A stretch of 37,137 nt of DNA, from positions 1 through 37,137 of the IMG/VR virus record IMGVR_UViG_3300031974_003920. One strand, given 5' to 3'. The translations under genes and the position numbers were made by a program. The stretch comes from a virus. The notes beneath the pieces were generated by a model. It was not told the DNA's origin. It made no database searches and was given only the letters and a program-made list of their open reading frames with translations. Positions 22,937-29,420 of this stretch are shown here, piece by piece. How positions within the stretch are numbered: the first letter of the stretch is position 1; each line of letters begins with the position of its first letter.

Positions 22937-23719
22937 TTACTTTTTATTTTCTTCCTCTCTCACCCATTCTAGATGATCTTTAAAATCATTTAACATTTCT
23001 TCCACTCTGTCTGGCTCTGAGTAAAATTCTTCCTTGTCGTGCCATTTAGTACACATCCAGCCAACACCTGCATAATAACCTTTGCCAGTTGTATCATAAT
23101 AATCATACTCTAAGTCTAACTCTTTACCGTCATAGTAAAGGCCAGTGGTAAGCTCTGCCATGTTAGTTTCTATATTACTAACTGCTAATAGTTCTTTGTC
23201 AAAAGGTTCATCAAGCTCAAGTTGAACATTCCAAAACTGCCCTTTTTCTGAACTAAAAAATGTCACTACTGGAATATATTCCTCTTCAACGCTATCCCAA
23301 TCTGGTTCTTCAGTATCATGATATGCTTCACGACTATACATGCAATACAAATCTTTCAAATCAATATCGAATGCATTTTCATCATCTTCTGTATCGTCTT
23401 CCAATACTGGCACAACTTGACACCAACTGTCAGCAAAAGTGCTTGAAATTTGCTCTACATCATTTAGATCATGCCAATGTCCTGGCTCCCATTCCTCACC
23501 AACAGGCATAGGGCTAGGCATACCATCAGGATCTTCCAGTGCATCTTCAGGAAGATCAAACTCTTGATCCCAATCTGTTAATGCGTCAATTAGATCACTA
23601 TCACCATCATCTTCCACACGATCTTGCCAATACCTAACAAATGCTTCGTTAGATTTTCCGATTACTAGTTCACCACCGTAACCTCTACCCCAAATTATAT
23701 ATTTGTATTTCTTTGCCAT
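22937..23719 (-). CDS. Acidic hypothetical phage protein
   Basis: A 260-residue protein starting MAKKYKYIIWGRGYGGELVI. I chose ATG 23719 with AGGG upstream, just after the lipoprotein stop; the longer frame to 23788 would overlap that gene. It is strongly acidic with Asp/Glu-rich stretches (VEDDGDSDLIDAL, LEDDTEDDENAFDIDL, YDYYDTTGKGYY) and several Trp. No motif is recognisable. Acidic phage proteins can mimic DNA or bind basic host factors, but this is only a suggestion from composition. Confidence 0.75.
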   Translation of the reverse strand: MAKKYKYIIWGRGYGGELVIGKSNEAFVRYWQDRVEDDGDSDLIDALTDWDQEFDLPEDALEDPDGMPSPMPVGEEWEPGHWHDLNDVEQISSTFADSWCQVVPVLEDDTEDDENAFDIDLKDLYCMYSREAYHDTEEPDWDSVEEEYIPVVTFFSSEKGQFWNVQLELDEPFDKELLAVSNIETNMAELTTGLYYDGKELDLEYDYYDTTGKGYYAGVGWMCTKWHDKEEFYSEPDRVEEMLNDFKDHLEWVREEENKK

Positions 23720-23720
23720 T

Positions 23721-24209
23721 CTACTTTCCCTTAGGCAACACTCTGGTTCCAGAAGAACAACGTCCATATCTGTTACCCACATTGCCAATTACCCAAACTG
23801 TATCACCTTTATAAAAAGTTACATCTGGGTCTAATTCTTGTACTACACTCACTGCACTACCATTGACTTGTAAAATTAACTCTACACCATCTCTGTTTAA
23901 TGCACGAGTACCAACTGCATTCCCAACAGCACTTCCTGCCGCTGTTCCTACAACAGTGCCTAATACTTGCTCTAGTTCACTTTCATTTTTAAGTGCCCTA
24001 TTGCCTATGTAACCACCTAATGCGGCACCACCAGCCTGTGCGGCTTCTACATTACGCTCTATAGTTACATTAACCAAATCCAGAACAACTGCCTCTTGTA
24101 CAGGGCAAGTGCTTCTGGCATCTCCACTATCAGGAACAGTAGGCTTTAAACTGCCACCTGCACATCCAGTGATTAAAGAAATTATTAAAACAGTATATAA
24201 ATATTTCAT
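23721..24209 (-). CDS. SlyB-like glycine-zipper lipoprotein
   Basis: A 162-residue outer-membrane-type lipoprotein. The signal peptide is MKYLYTVLIISLITGC with the modified Cys at 16, followed by AGGS. Residues about 57-105 carry a glycine-zipper pair (AGGAALGGYIGN, VLGTVVGTAAGSAVGNAVGT) as in SlyB/17 kDa surface antigen proteins, and a conserved C-terminal beta part follows (VWVIGNVGNRYG). Two Cys (35 and 153 by rough count) could form a disulfide. In hosts such proteins stabilise the outer membrane. In a phage it may alter the envelope or block superinfection. The gene precedes the FNR gene's product only by order; its own start overlaps nothing. Confidence 0.8.
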   Translation of the reverse strand: MKYLYTVLIISLITGCAGGSLKPTVPDSGDARSTCPVQEAVVLDLVNVTIERNVEAAQAGGAALGGYIGNRALKNESELEQVLGTVVGTAAGSAVGNAVGTRALNRDGVELILQVNGSAVSVVQELDPDVTFYKGDTVWVIGNVGNRYGRCSSGTRVLPKGK

Positions 24210-24211
24210 AA

Positions 24212-24928
24212 TTAATCAGCGAAAGCTCTTTCCAACATAAAGTCTCCGCGTTCTCCTAAGTTTCCTTCCTGCCATCCCAAATCCTCAAATTCAGTTCGGC
24301 ATTGTTTGTTTAACTCGGGCGACCCGCATACCATTACACTGTCTCGACCCAAGGTTAAACCTCCAGGCAGATAATCACTTATGTGTGACCAAAATCTACC
24401 ATTACGATTATACTGTTCTTCAGTGACCGTGTCAACATATTTCAGGTTACAATGTTGTGAAAGTTCTTCTAACTCTGCTAGATACGCTAATTCTCTAACA
24501 TATCTCACAGTGTGAAATAAGTAAACATTTTTAAACTTTTCGTATGTTTCAAAGTCTCTTGCTATACTCATGAAAGGAGCGATGCCTGTTCCTGTGGCAA
24601 GCATCACTAAATTTTCTGTATCATTAAGGTAATCTATTACAAGGGTGCCTGTACATTTAGGCTTGATTAGGATTTCATCACCAGGTTGTATTTTTTGTAG
24701 ATGTGATGTAAGAGGTCCATCTGGCACTTTAATGCTGAGAAATTCTAGGTGCTCATCATAACAAGTGCTTACAATACTATACGCTCTAAAGATTGATTTG
24801 GGTTCCAGTTGTAAACCAATCATGGCAAACTCGCCATTCTTAAACCTGAAACCTCTGTCTCTGGTTGTTTTAAAACTGAATAACTTTTCGCTGTGGTGTG
24901 TTACCTCTAACACCTGCTCTGTGTACAC
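24212..24928 (-). CDS. fpr: Ferredoxin-NADP reductase (Fpr type)
   Basis: A 238-residue flavoenzyme moving electrons between NADPH and a ferredoxin or flavodoxin. The FAD motif RAYS is at 48-51 (RxYS family signature), SIKVPDGPLTSHL continues the FAD domain, and the NADP domain has LATGTGIAPFMSIARDFETY (111-130), VYLFHTVR and MVCGSPELN. The length fits bacterial subclass Fpr (about 248-258), and the C-terminus ends RAFAD after LGERGDFMLE. The start is GTG, forming TAGTG with the MazG-like stop. A phage-encoded Fpr with a Bfd-like protein in the same window is notable: this pair drives iron release from bacterioferritin in Pseudomonas. Confidence 0.92.
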   Translation of the reverse strand: MYTEQVLEVTHHSEKLFSFKTTRDRGFRFKNGEFAMIGLQLEPKSIFRAYSIVSTCYDEHLEFLSIKVPDGPLTSHLQKIQPGDEILIKPKCTGTLVIDYLNDTENLVMLATGTGIAPFMSIARDFETYEKFKNVYLFHTVRYVRELAYLAELEELSQHCNLKYVDTVTEEQYNRNGRFWSHISDYLPGGLTLGRDSVMVCGSPELNKQCRTEFEDLGWQEGNLGERGDFMLERAFAD

Positions 24929-25230
24929 TAAGCATCACCTTCCTTGACAAAGACACCATCTATCATTTTGCCTTTGCGGTCTTTGATATCGTCCCACGCC
25001 TTTTCTAAACACTGTTCAATGGTTAGATTGTTACGTTCTGCAATATTGATTAACACAACAATCATATCGCCGATATCGTCTGCAATGTCTTTGCCTTTGC
25101 AGATGTTGTCTGAAAGTTCGCCTGCTTCTTGAATAAGTTTAGCAAACTGGCTTTTGTCATCACTGCCGTCAATTAAGTTTCTGTCGTGATGCCATTTTGC
25201 AATGTTGTCAATCAGTGTGTTTACGTCCAC
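24928..25230 (-). CDS. mazG: MazG-like nucleotide pyrophosphohydrolase
   Basis: A 100-residue single-domain MazG protein that hydrolyses nucleoside triphosphates, in marine phages possibly (p)ppGpp or dGTP/dCTP. The metal-binding helices show EAGELSDN (EExxE variant) and DDIGDMIVVLINIAERN. The start is GTG 25230, overlapping the GGCT gene end. One MazG domain is normal for phage versions (E. coli MazG has two). The stop overlaps the FNR start, so the two are translationally linked. Confidence 0.85.
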   Translation of the reverse strand: MDVNTLIDNIAKWHHDRNLIDGSDDKSQFAKLIQEAGELSDNICKGKDIADDIGDMIVVLINIAERNNLTIEQCLEKAWDDIKDRKGKMIDGVFVKEGDA

Positions 25231-25598
25231 TGCAACACCTCTCCTTTTTTTCCTTTAATCTGATGAATTTGACTGTCGTCCATCATTTCAATGTCTGGGA
25301 TATAATACATCCACGCATTACCGGCACTAGTCTCTACTTCTACTCTGTTGTAAAAAGTAGGATAACCTTCTATTCTGTCTAACATGTCAAAAGTTTCTTT
25401 GTCTACTTCCCAAACCTCTCCAGCAATTTTGTTATCGCCGTTAACACCTACTGCAGGAAATGACCCTAAATCATAAAGACCAAAAGTGGCATTTTTTGTA
25501 GTGGCGTCAGCAACAAAGTCCGCACCCTGAAACATAGTCAGACCACGTATTGAGTTACCCTTTTTGAGAGTACCGTATACAAAAACTTTATTTGTCAT
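25221..25598 (-). CDS. Gamma-glutamylcyclotransferase-like protein
   Basis: A 125-residue AIG2/GGCT-fold protein. The substrate-binding loop is VFVYGTLKKG near the N-terminus (YGTL), and the catalytic Glu (E77) lies in MLDRIEGYPTFYNR, both in family positions. GGCT enzymes convert gamma-glutamyl peptides to 5-oxoproline and take part in glutathione turnover. Here it could act on glutathione or a gamma-glutamylamine. It is followed by MazG and FNR in one overlapped run. Confidence 0.87.
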   Translation of the reverse strand: MTNKVFVYGTLKKGNSIRGLTMFQGADFVADATTKNATFGLYDLGSFPAVGVNGDNKIAGEVWEVDKETFDMLDRIEGYPTFYNRVEVETSAGNAWMYYIPDIEMMDDSQIHQIKGKKGEVLQWT

Positions 25599-25806
25599 TT
25601 AATTTTTCTTCTAGAGCTTTGATACGCTGATTCATCATTGTCAGCAGTCTGCTAGAATCAGCATCCATGGGAACAGCCTGACTGCTAATAGCCATACTTT
25701 CTAATTCGTCAATGCGAGAATTAAGTTCAGCAATAATTGTGTTCTTCTCGTTTACAAGTTCTAACAATTCTGCCTTTGTCATTTGAGTTGTACTTTTCTT
25801 TGCCAT
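25588..25806 (-). CDS. Small coiled-coil protein
   Basis: A 72-residue helical protein, MAKKSTTQMTKAELLELVNE, with two coiled-coil stretches (IIAELNSRIDELESM and LTMMNQRIKALEEKLND). ATG 25806 is preferred to the longer frame, which begins at a TTG within the upstream gene. The ribosome site is weak. The stop overlaps the GGCT start by 11 bp. No function recognised. Confidence 0.7.
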   Translation of the reverse strand: MAKKSTTQMTKAELLELVNEKNTIIAELNSRIDELESMAISSQAVPMDADSSRLLTMMNQRIKALEEKLNDK

Positions 25807-25817
25807 GCAATTACTTA

Positions 25818-26051
25818 TTAAACGTGCTGACTGCCGTCCCAAAATCCTGATACACGAAACTCACCGTCACTGAGTACCTCATCAACATCACCCACATCAG
25901 CCCACAACCAACGTTTGTCGTGAATCTGAATTTGCATGTAACCGTCAGTATCGATTACCTGGAACCACTTATCTTCCTGGCGAATCCAATCGCCTACAAA
26001 AATAATGAATGTTTGGCTAGGGTTATCGGTTAAAATAGATTGCCTTAACAT
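25818..26051 (-). CDS. Small hypothetical protein
   Basis: A 77-residue protein, MLRQSILTDNPSQTFIIFVG, with many Trp and Asp (WIRQEDKWFQVIDTDG, KRWLWADVGDVDEV). It looks like a single beta-rich domain such as a small barrel. Its ATG forms TAATG with the upstream 61-residue gene. No family recognised; part of the small-gene cassette behind the promoter at 27221. Confidence 0.68.
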   Translation of the reverse strand: MLRQSILTDNPSQTFIIFVGDWIRQEDKWFQVIDTDGYMQIQIHDKRWLWADVGDVDEVLSDGEFRVSGFWDGSQHV

Positions 26052-26236
26052 TACTCTGCCCCCATGATGATGCCAATACGCTTCTGCTTATTAACATTAA
26101 CAGTTACTGAGTCGCCAATGCGTCGACGAGGTTCGCCCACAACGTCCAAGTAACGCAATGACTTGACGACATCACGGTTATAATACTTGAAACGCACCGC
26201 ATAGGTGTTCCACTCATACTCAGGTAGTTTAAACAT
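26051..26236 (-). CDS. Small basic hypothetical protein
   Basis: A 61-residue protein MFKLPEYEWNTYAVRFKYYN, rich in Arg/Lys and Val (GEPRRRIGDSVTVNVNKQKR). The compact beta-rich pattern resembles small phage nucleic-acid or protein-binding modules, but no homologue is recalled. TAATG junctions at both ends support translation as part of the cassette. Confidence 0.65.
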   Translation of the reverse strand: MFKLPEYEWNTYAVRFKYYNRDVVKSLRYLDVVGEPRRRIGDSVTVNVNKQKRIGIIMGAE

Positions 26237-26448
26237 TACGCCGCCTCCATTACACGGGTTACACTTTCGTGGTCAACAATAACCACATCGCCTGCAGGAC
26301 GACTGATAGGACCGTCCTTGATGCTGTTGAACAGCTCAACATGGTGACTGATACCGCCACCATACTTGACACGACTTAGGGTTACTTTACCAGCAACCGG
26401 AATGTCCAGGTAAACTGCCTCAACAGCCAAACCTTCCAAATTCCACAT
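26236..26448 (-). CDS. Small hypothetical protein
   Basis: A 70-residue protein MWNLEGLAVEAVYLDIPVAG, beta-rich with GKVTLSRVKYGGGISHHVEL and VVIVDHESVTRVMEA. No motif. ATG 26448 forms TAATG with the preceding gene. Local base composition is richer in G and C than neighbouring genes, as for the 61-residue gene. Confidence 0.65.
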   Translation of the reverse strand: MWNLEGLAVEAVYLDIPVAGKVTLSRVKYGGGISHHVELFNSIKDGPISRPAGDVVIVDHESVTRVMEAA

Positions 26449-26771
26449 TAGTCTAACCTCGACTCTTCATAAAGTTTAACACCAGGCAAGTAACGCTCTA
26501 CAGTATCAACATAAGCCTGCGTACCAGCCATCTTAGCACTCACGTCCTGAGTGTTATGACCTGAAGGGTTCCACAACTTGTAACCACCGTCATAACTTTT
26601 CTTAAAGCCTTGGGCGATAAAACTTTTGCCCAACTTAGTGTTACCTTTTACAAAAGTGGTTACCCAAGCAAAGCCACAGTTGAACGGATGTTCACCGTTC
26701 TTCTTGATATAATCGTTCGTTGCAATCTGTGCATTGCGAACTGCCAATTGATGAATTTCTGGTGTCAACAT
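26448..26771 (-). CDS. Hypothetical protein of the small-gene cassette
   Basis: A 107-residue protein starting MLTPEIHQLAVRNAQIATND with a pattern of conserved-looking aromatic residues (GFAWVTTFVKGNTKLGKSF, GYKLWNPSGHNTQDV). No enzymatic motif. It is 2 nt after the stop of the 137-residue gene. I recall similar small proteins in T4-like cyanophages without function. Confidence 0.7.
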   Translation of the reverse strand: MLTPEIHQLAVRNAQIATNDYIKKNGEHPFNCGFAWVTTFVKGNTKLGKSFIAQGFKKSYDGGYKLWNPSGHNTQDVSAKMAGTQAYVDTVERYLPGVKLYEESRLD

Positions 26772-26773
26772 GA

Positions 26774-27187
26774 TTAAGCCTCCAACTTAGCAAGACGCTC
26801 GTCACGATAATTGAGAGCACCTTCGCCTAAATAAATGTTACCATCGTCTGCTCTAAACAGAGTAGCCAATGATGCCTCTTCGTCCTTCTGCTTCTGCAGT
26901 AAGGAAAATTCTGCTTGTTCAAAAGTGATAGCACCAATCTGCACAAAGTCCAACAGCATGTCTGCAAACGGAACTTCACCGTTTGACTTCCATACAGTTA
27001 AACCATCTACCTGAGCAGTATCTTGGAACTTCTCCTCAATGCTCTTTGAAAAATCGTTTTGCTTTTGGCTGGTGAAAAGAACATCACCTGTGAAAGTCCT
27101 GTTTTCAGGATTGCTACTAGCAAGACCAAAACGCTCTTTACGAACTGTTTCACCTGCTATCTTTACTGTATCGTTCAAAATATGCAT
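26774..27187 (-). CDS. Hypothetical protein heading the small-gene cassette
   Basis: A 137-residue protein MHILNDTVKIAGETVRKERF, mixed alpha/beta with a helical acidic centre (FEQAEFSLLQKQKDEEASL). CGGAG lies about 9 nt before ATG 27187, and the sigma70 promoter at 27221-27248 is directly upstream. It leads a run of five to seven overlapped small genes down to about 25.6 kb. No function recognised. Confidence 0.72.
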   Translation of the reverse strand: MHILNDTVKIAGETVRKERFGLASSNPENRTFTGDVLFTSQKQNDFSKSIEEKFQDTAQVDGLTVWKSNGEVPFADMLLDFVQIGAITFEQAEFSLLQKQKDEEASLATLFRADDGNIYLGEGALNYRDERLAKLEA

Positions 27188-27220
27188 ATTTTCTACTCCG
27201 TTTTTTTAACCTACAAGTAT

Positions 27221-27248
27221 ATGATAGCAAAGAATCAGCAGAAGTCAA
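27221..27248 (-). promoter_or_regulatory. Sigma70 promoter of the small-gene cassette
   Basis: TTGACT (27248..27243), 16-nt spacer, extended TGC-TATCAT (27226..27221). It leads to ATG 27187 with a leader of about 30 nt and a CGGAG site. Confidence 0.82.
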
Positions 27249-27276
27249 CCTTTTTGAGCAACAAAAAGGCGTTGCT
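27249..27276 (-). promoter_or_regulatory. Two mutually exclusive hairpins after nfuA
   Basis: On the minus strand AGCAAC (27276..27271) can pair with GTTGCT (27262..27257), or CCTTTTTG (27269..27262) can pair with CAAAAAGG (27256..27249). The two structures share bases and cannot coexist. They follow the nfuA stop and end at the -35 of the next promoter. No U-run follows, so classical termination is unlikely. Confidence 0.4.
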
Positions 27277-27286
27277 AAGTGCTTGA

Positions 27287-27865
27287 TTAATAATAAGAAT
27301 TTGTGCGATCAGTGTGATCTGTAACGTCATTTACCCCAGAAAGCTCAGGAATCTGCTTGAGTAGCTCTTGTTCTACCCCATATTTGAGTGTCAGATCCAC
27401 TTGTGAACAGCCCTGACAGCCTCCTCCAAACTTGAGTATAGCAACTTTATCCTCAGTAATTTCTACTAAATCTACCTCTCCACCGTGTGGAGCAACCATG
27501 GGGTAAATATCGTTCCAGATTACATATGTTACTTTTTCTTCAAGAGTGGCGTTTTCTGACAGTTTAGGCAATTTACTATTTGGTGCTTTGATTGTGAGAT
27601 TGCCTCCCATAACTTCAGCGTCATAGTTTATCAAAGCATCTTCTAAAAATTGAACGGTCTTATGATCCAAATAGAACGTAACCTCACCGTGTTGTTCTAC
27701 AATATCATTTTCGTCAAAGGTATCTTCTTTACAATAAGTCAACATTGTTTCTGCTTTAGGTGTTCCTGCCCTATTAACAAAAAGTTTGACGCCTTTGGCA
27801 GTCTCTTGTTTCTTTAATAAGTTTAGTAAAAACTCCTGTGCTGATTCTGTTACTGTTATACTCAT
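27287..27865 (-). CDS. nfuA: NfuA iron-sulfur carrier
   Basis: A 192-residue full-length NfuA (E. coli 191). The N-terminal A-type-like domain (VTESAQEFLLNLL, VNRAGTPKAETMLTYC) is followed by the C-terminal Nfu domain with PHGGEVDLVEITEDKVAILK and the cluster Cys C150 and C153 in FGGGCQGCSQVDLTL. Even the terminal SYY is shared with E. coli. NfuA delivers [4Fe-4S] clusters under iron limitation or oxidative stress and rebuilds radical SAM enzymes such as lipoyl synthase. It overlaps the dCMP deaminase stop as ATGA. The close match to host-type NfuA suggests acquisition from a bacterium. Confidence 0.97.
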   Translation of the reverse strand: MSITVTESAQEFLLNLLKKQETAKGVKLFVNRAGTPKAETMLTYCKEDTFDENDIVEQHGEVTFYLDHKTVQFLEDALINYDAEVMGGNLTIKAPNSKLPKLSENATLEEKVTYVIWNDIYPMVAPHGGEVDLVEITEDKVAILKFGGGCQGCSQVDLTLKYGVEQELLKQIPELSGVNDVTDHTDRTNSYY

Positions 27866-28314
27866 ACCTTTATTACCTCAATTCCACTGTCGATTAAAAA
27901 TTGTTTTCCTGTTCCTTTTGCGGCATCATAATCATATTTATAGTACACTGTTACTATGCCACTCTGATGAATTAGTTTAGCACATTCAATACAAGGAGTA
28001 TGAGTACAAAATAATTCAGAACCTCTACTGCTTTCTGAGCTTTGTGCTACTTTTGCAATAGCATTTGTTTCTGCATGTAGTACTTCTGGCTTGGTCTTGT
28101 ACATAGAAGCATCTGTGGGTTTACCGTCATTGGTAAATGTGCCTATGTATGTTTCACATTCATTATCCCAACCACTGGGCATACCATTGTAGCCAATTGA
28201 AATAATTCGTTTGTCTTTGACAATTATCGCACCAACTTTTGCTCTTGTGGCTGTGCTTAATTGTGCAAAACGTTCAGCAACATCCATGAATGCATTAACG
28301 AATTTTTCTTTCAT
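27862..28314 (-). CDS. dCMP deaminase
   Basis: A 150-residue zinc deaminase producing dUMP for thymidylate synthesis. Zinc-site motifs are HAETNAIAKVA (H80, proton-shuttling E82) and PCIECAKLI (C108, C111). YNGMPSGWDNECE and the N-terminal RAKVGAIIVKDK are as in T4 gpcd and ComEB-type proteins. It is shorter than T4 dCMP deaminase (193), nearer bacterial ones. Starts at ATG 28314 with AAGGTG upstream. It fits an AT-rich phage that needs dTMP. Confidence 0.93.
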   Translation of the reverse strand: MKEKFVNAFMDVAERFAQLSTATRAKVGAIIVKDKRIISIGYNGMPSGWDNECETYIGTFTNDGKPTDASMYKTKPEVLHAETNAIAKVAQSSESSRGSELFCTHTPCIECAKLIHQSGIVTVYYKYDYDAAKGTGKQFLIDSGIEVIKV

Positions 28315-28344
28315 GTTCCCAACACCTTTTGCAATGACATCCTT

Positions 28345-28530
28345 TTACATATTTCCATGTAGGCTTCCAATTTTTCCAGACAAATCTTTGATCTTTATCT
28401 CTGTACCTGGATATTTGTTTTGTTTCAACCATTCTAAACATCTGCCGCAATTAGTACCAACTTGACTTATAAGTTCTGGATTATCTTTTAACATGCTTTC
28501 AGTTATAGCATTACAGACACATATATACAT
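28345..28530 (-). CDS. bfd: Bacterioferritin-associated ferredoxin (Bfd)-like [2Fe-2S] protein
   Basis: A 61-residue BFD-like [2Fe-2S] protein, MYICVCNAITESMLKDNPEL, with the four ligand Cys in the BFD pattern: C4 and C6 as CxC, C28 and C31 as CxxC in GTNCGRCLEW. Bfd passes electrons from ferredoxin-NADP reductase into bacterioferritin to free stored iron. The spacing between the Cys pairs is 21 residues, about 10 shorter than in E. coli and Pseudomonas Bfd, so one helix is truncated. TAATG overlap with the DUF2061 gene upstream. FNR is 3.5 kb away on the same strand. Confidence 0.88.
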   Translation of the reverse strand: MYICVCNAITESMLKDNPELISQVGTNCGRCLEWLKQNKYPGTEIKIKDLSGKIGSLHGNM

Positions 28531-28748
28531 TATTTTTTATGTTCCACTCCAAACTTACTGTAATTATACCATGCTCTTTCGTGCCAATAATATAAAAACA
28601 TTTTGGTTACTACTTCTATACTGGCTATACCTGCGGCCCAATCTATTTGACCTGTAATTAGCCATGCAATTAAAAACGTATCAGTTGTTGCCAATACTCG
28701 CCACGTTAGCGTTTTTGCTAGGTGTCGCTTTCTTGATATCTGCGTCAT
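28530..28748 (-). CDS. DUF2061-like membrane protein
   Basis: A 72-residue inner-membrane protein with the DUF2061 pattern: basic KRHLAKTLTWRVLATTDTFL, a membrane helix with AWLITGQIDWAAGIASIEVV, and the end KMFLYYWHERAW. AGGAG stands before ATG 28748, so the start is firm even though the gene overlaps the upstream gene by 68 bp in another frame. Family function is unknown. Confidence 0.85.
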   Translation of the reverse strand: MTQISRKRHLAKTLTWRVLATTDTFLIAWLITGQIDWAAGIASIEVVTKMFLYYWHERAWYNYSKFGVEHKK

Positions 28749-28989
28749 TTAATCTCCTTTTACGGTATTGTATTAATCCATATACACTTATGATAAACCA
28801 AAATACTTCTATTACCATACTTGCTTTGTTCATTGTATATAATAAACTTACACTTACCAGTATTGCTACAATCATGTTATTAAAACTGTACCAGAAACCT
28901 TTAGGGTCTATACGATCTGTTTGCAGTAACCCATAAGTTATTATGAGTAATGCAACTCCTGTATAACCGATTAGATCAGGTATAGTCAT
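28681..28989 (-). CDS. Three- to four-helix membrane protein (CBU_0592-like)
   Basis: A 102-residue membrane protein MTIPDLIGYTGVALLIITYG with three hydrophobic segments (about 7-20, 38-52 and 57-74) and a basic soluble tail (RKRRLNDADIKKATPSKNAN). The GYTGVALLIITYGLLQ...FNNMI...IEVFWFIISVYGL pattern resembles the small CBU_0592 membrane family. Its ATG overlaps the cupin stop (GGATGA). The last 68 bp are shared with the start of the DUF2061 gene in another frame. Confidence 0.78.
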   Translation of the reverse strand: MTIPDLIGYTGVALLIITYGLLQTDRIDPKGFWYSFNNMIVAILVSVSLLYTMNKASMVIEVFWFIISVYGLIQYRKRRLNDADIKKATPSKNANVASIGNN

Positions 28990-29408
28990 CCTTTATAACG
29001 TTCTGCTAGATACTGTTCGTGTTGTTTCCATTCACCGTTATCAACAAATCCCCATTCTCTTAATTGGGGACCTGGGATAAAAAGTGTCCAAACATCGACA
29101 CCAGGCTCCAGCTCAATCCTATGAAGGCTACGACTGCCAGCAAAACGTATAGTGCCCGGACTTCTCCAGAAACGGCCATTAGGCGTATGCTCCCAGTACC
29201 CACCACGTAAGATAATAGTGCAATAAGGCCAAGGATGATCATGTAAATCATCTGGATCTCCTTTGTGAAAATTATGCAGGAAGATATTAAATGGGAACCA
29301 TTTACGTTCCTTCAGAAATAAGTAGTATCTGGTTAAGTAAGGCTCATCGCTTACACGATCCAGTATCACTCTCTTTCTGTTGAACTTCTCCAACAGTTTT
29401 AAAAACAT
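28986..29408 (-). CDS. Cupin-fold protein
   Basis: A 140-residue beta-barrel cupin. Metal-type His are visible in NIFLHNFHKGDPDDLHDHPW (H56, H58) and in a late strand SLHRIEL (H96), with the strand ILRGGYWEH between. The motif HDHPW is typical of small cupins without assigned substrate. GAGGT precedes ATG 29408. It shares the transcript from the 29563 promoter with the 41-residue membrane gene. It could bind a metal and sugar or organic acid; no pathway is indicated. Confidence 0.8.
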   Translation of the reverse strand: MFLKLLEKFNRKRVILDRVSDEPYLTRYYLFLKERKWFPFNIFLHNFHKGDPDDLHDHPWPYCTIILRGGYWEHTPNGRFWRSPGTIRFAGSRSLHRIELEPGVDVWTLFIPGPQLREWGFVDNGEWKQHEQYLAERYKG

Positions 29409-29420
29409 TGTTTACCTCGT

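Noticed and set aside
24196-24203. TATAAATA on the plus strand at the start of the SlyB-like gene
   Set aside because: It lies in minus-strand coding sequence and no plus-strand gene follows.
27935-27942. TATAAATA on the minus strand inside the dCMP deaminase gene
   Set aside because: It encodes a conserved-looking YYKYD stretch, so coding explains it. It could still be a late promoter for nfuA about 70 nt downstream, but I did not list it.
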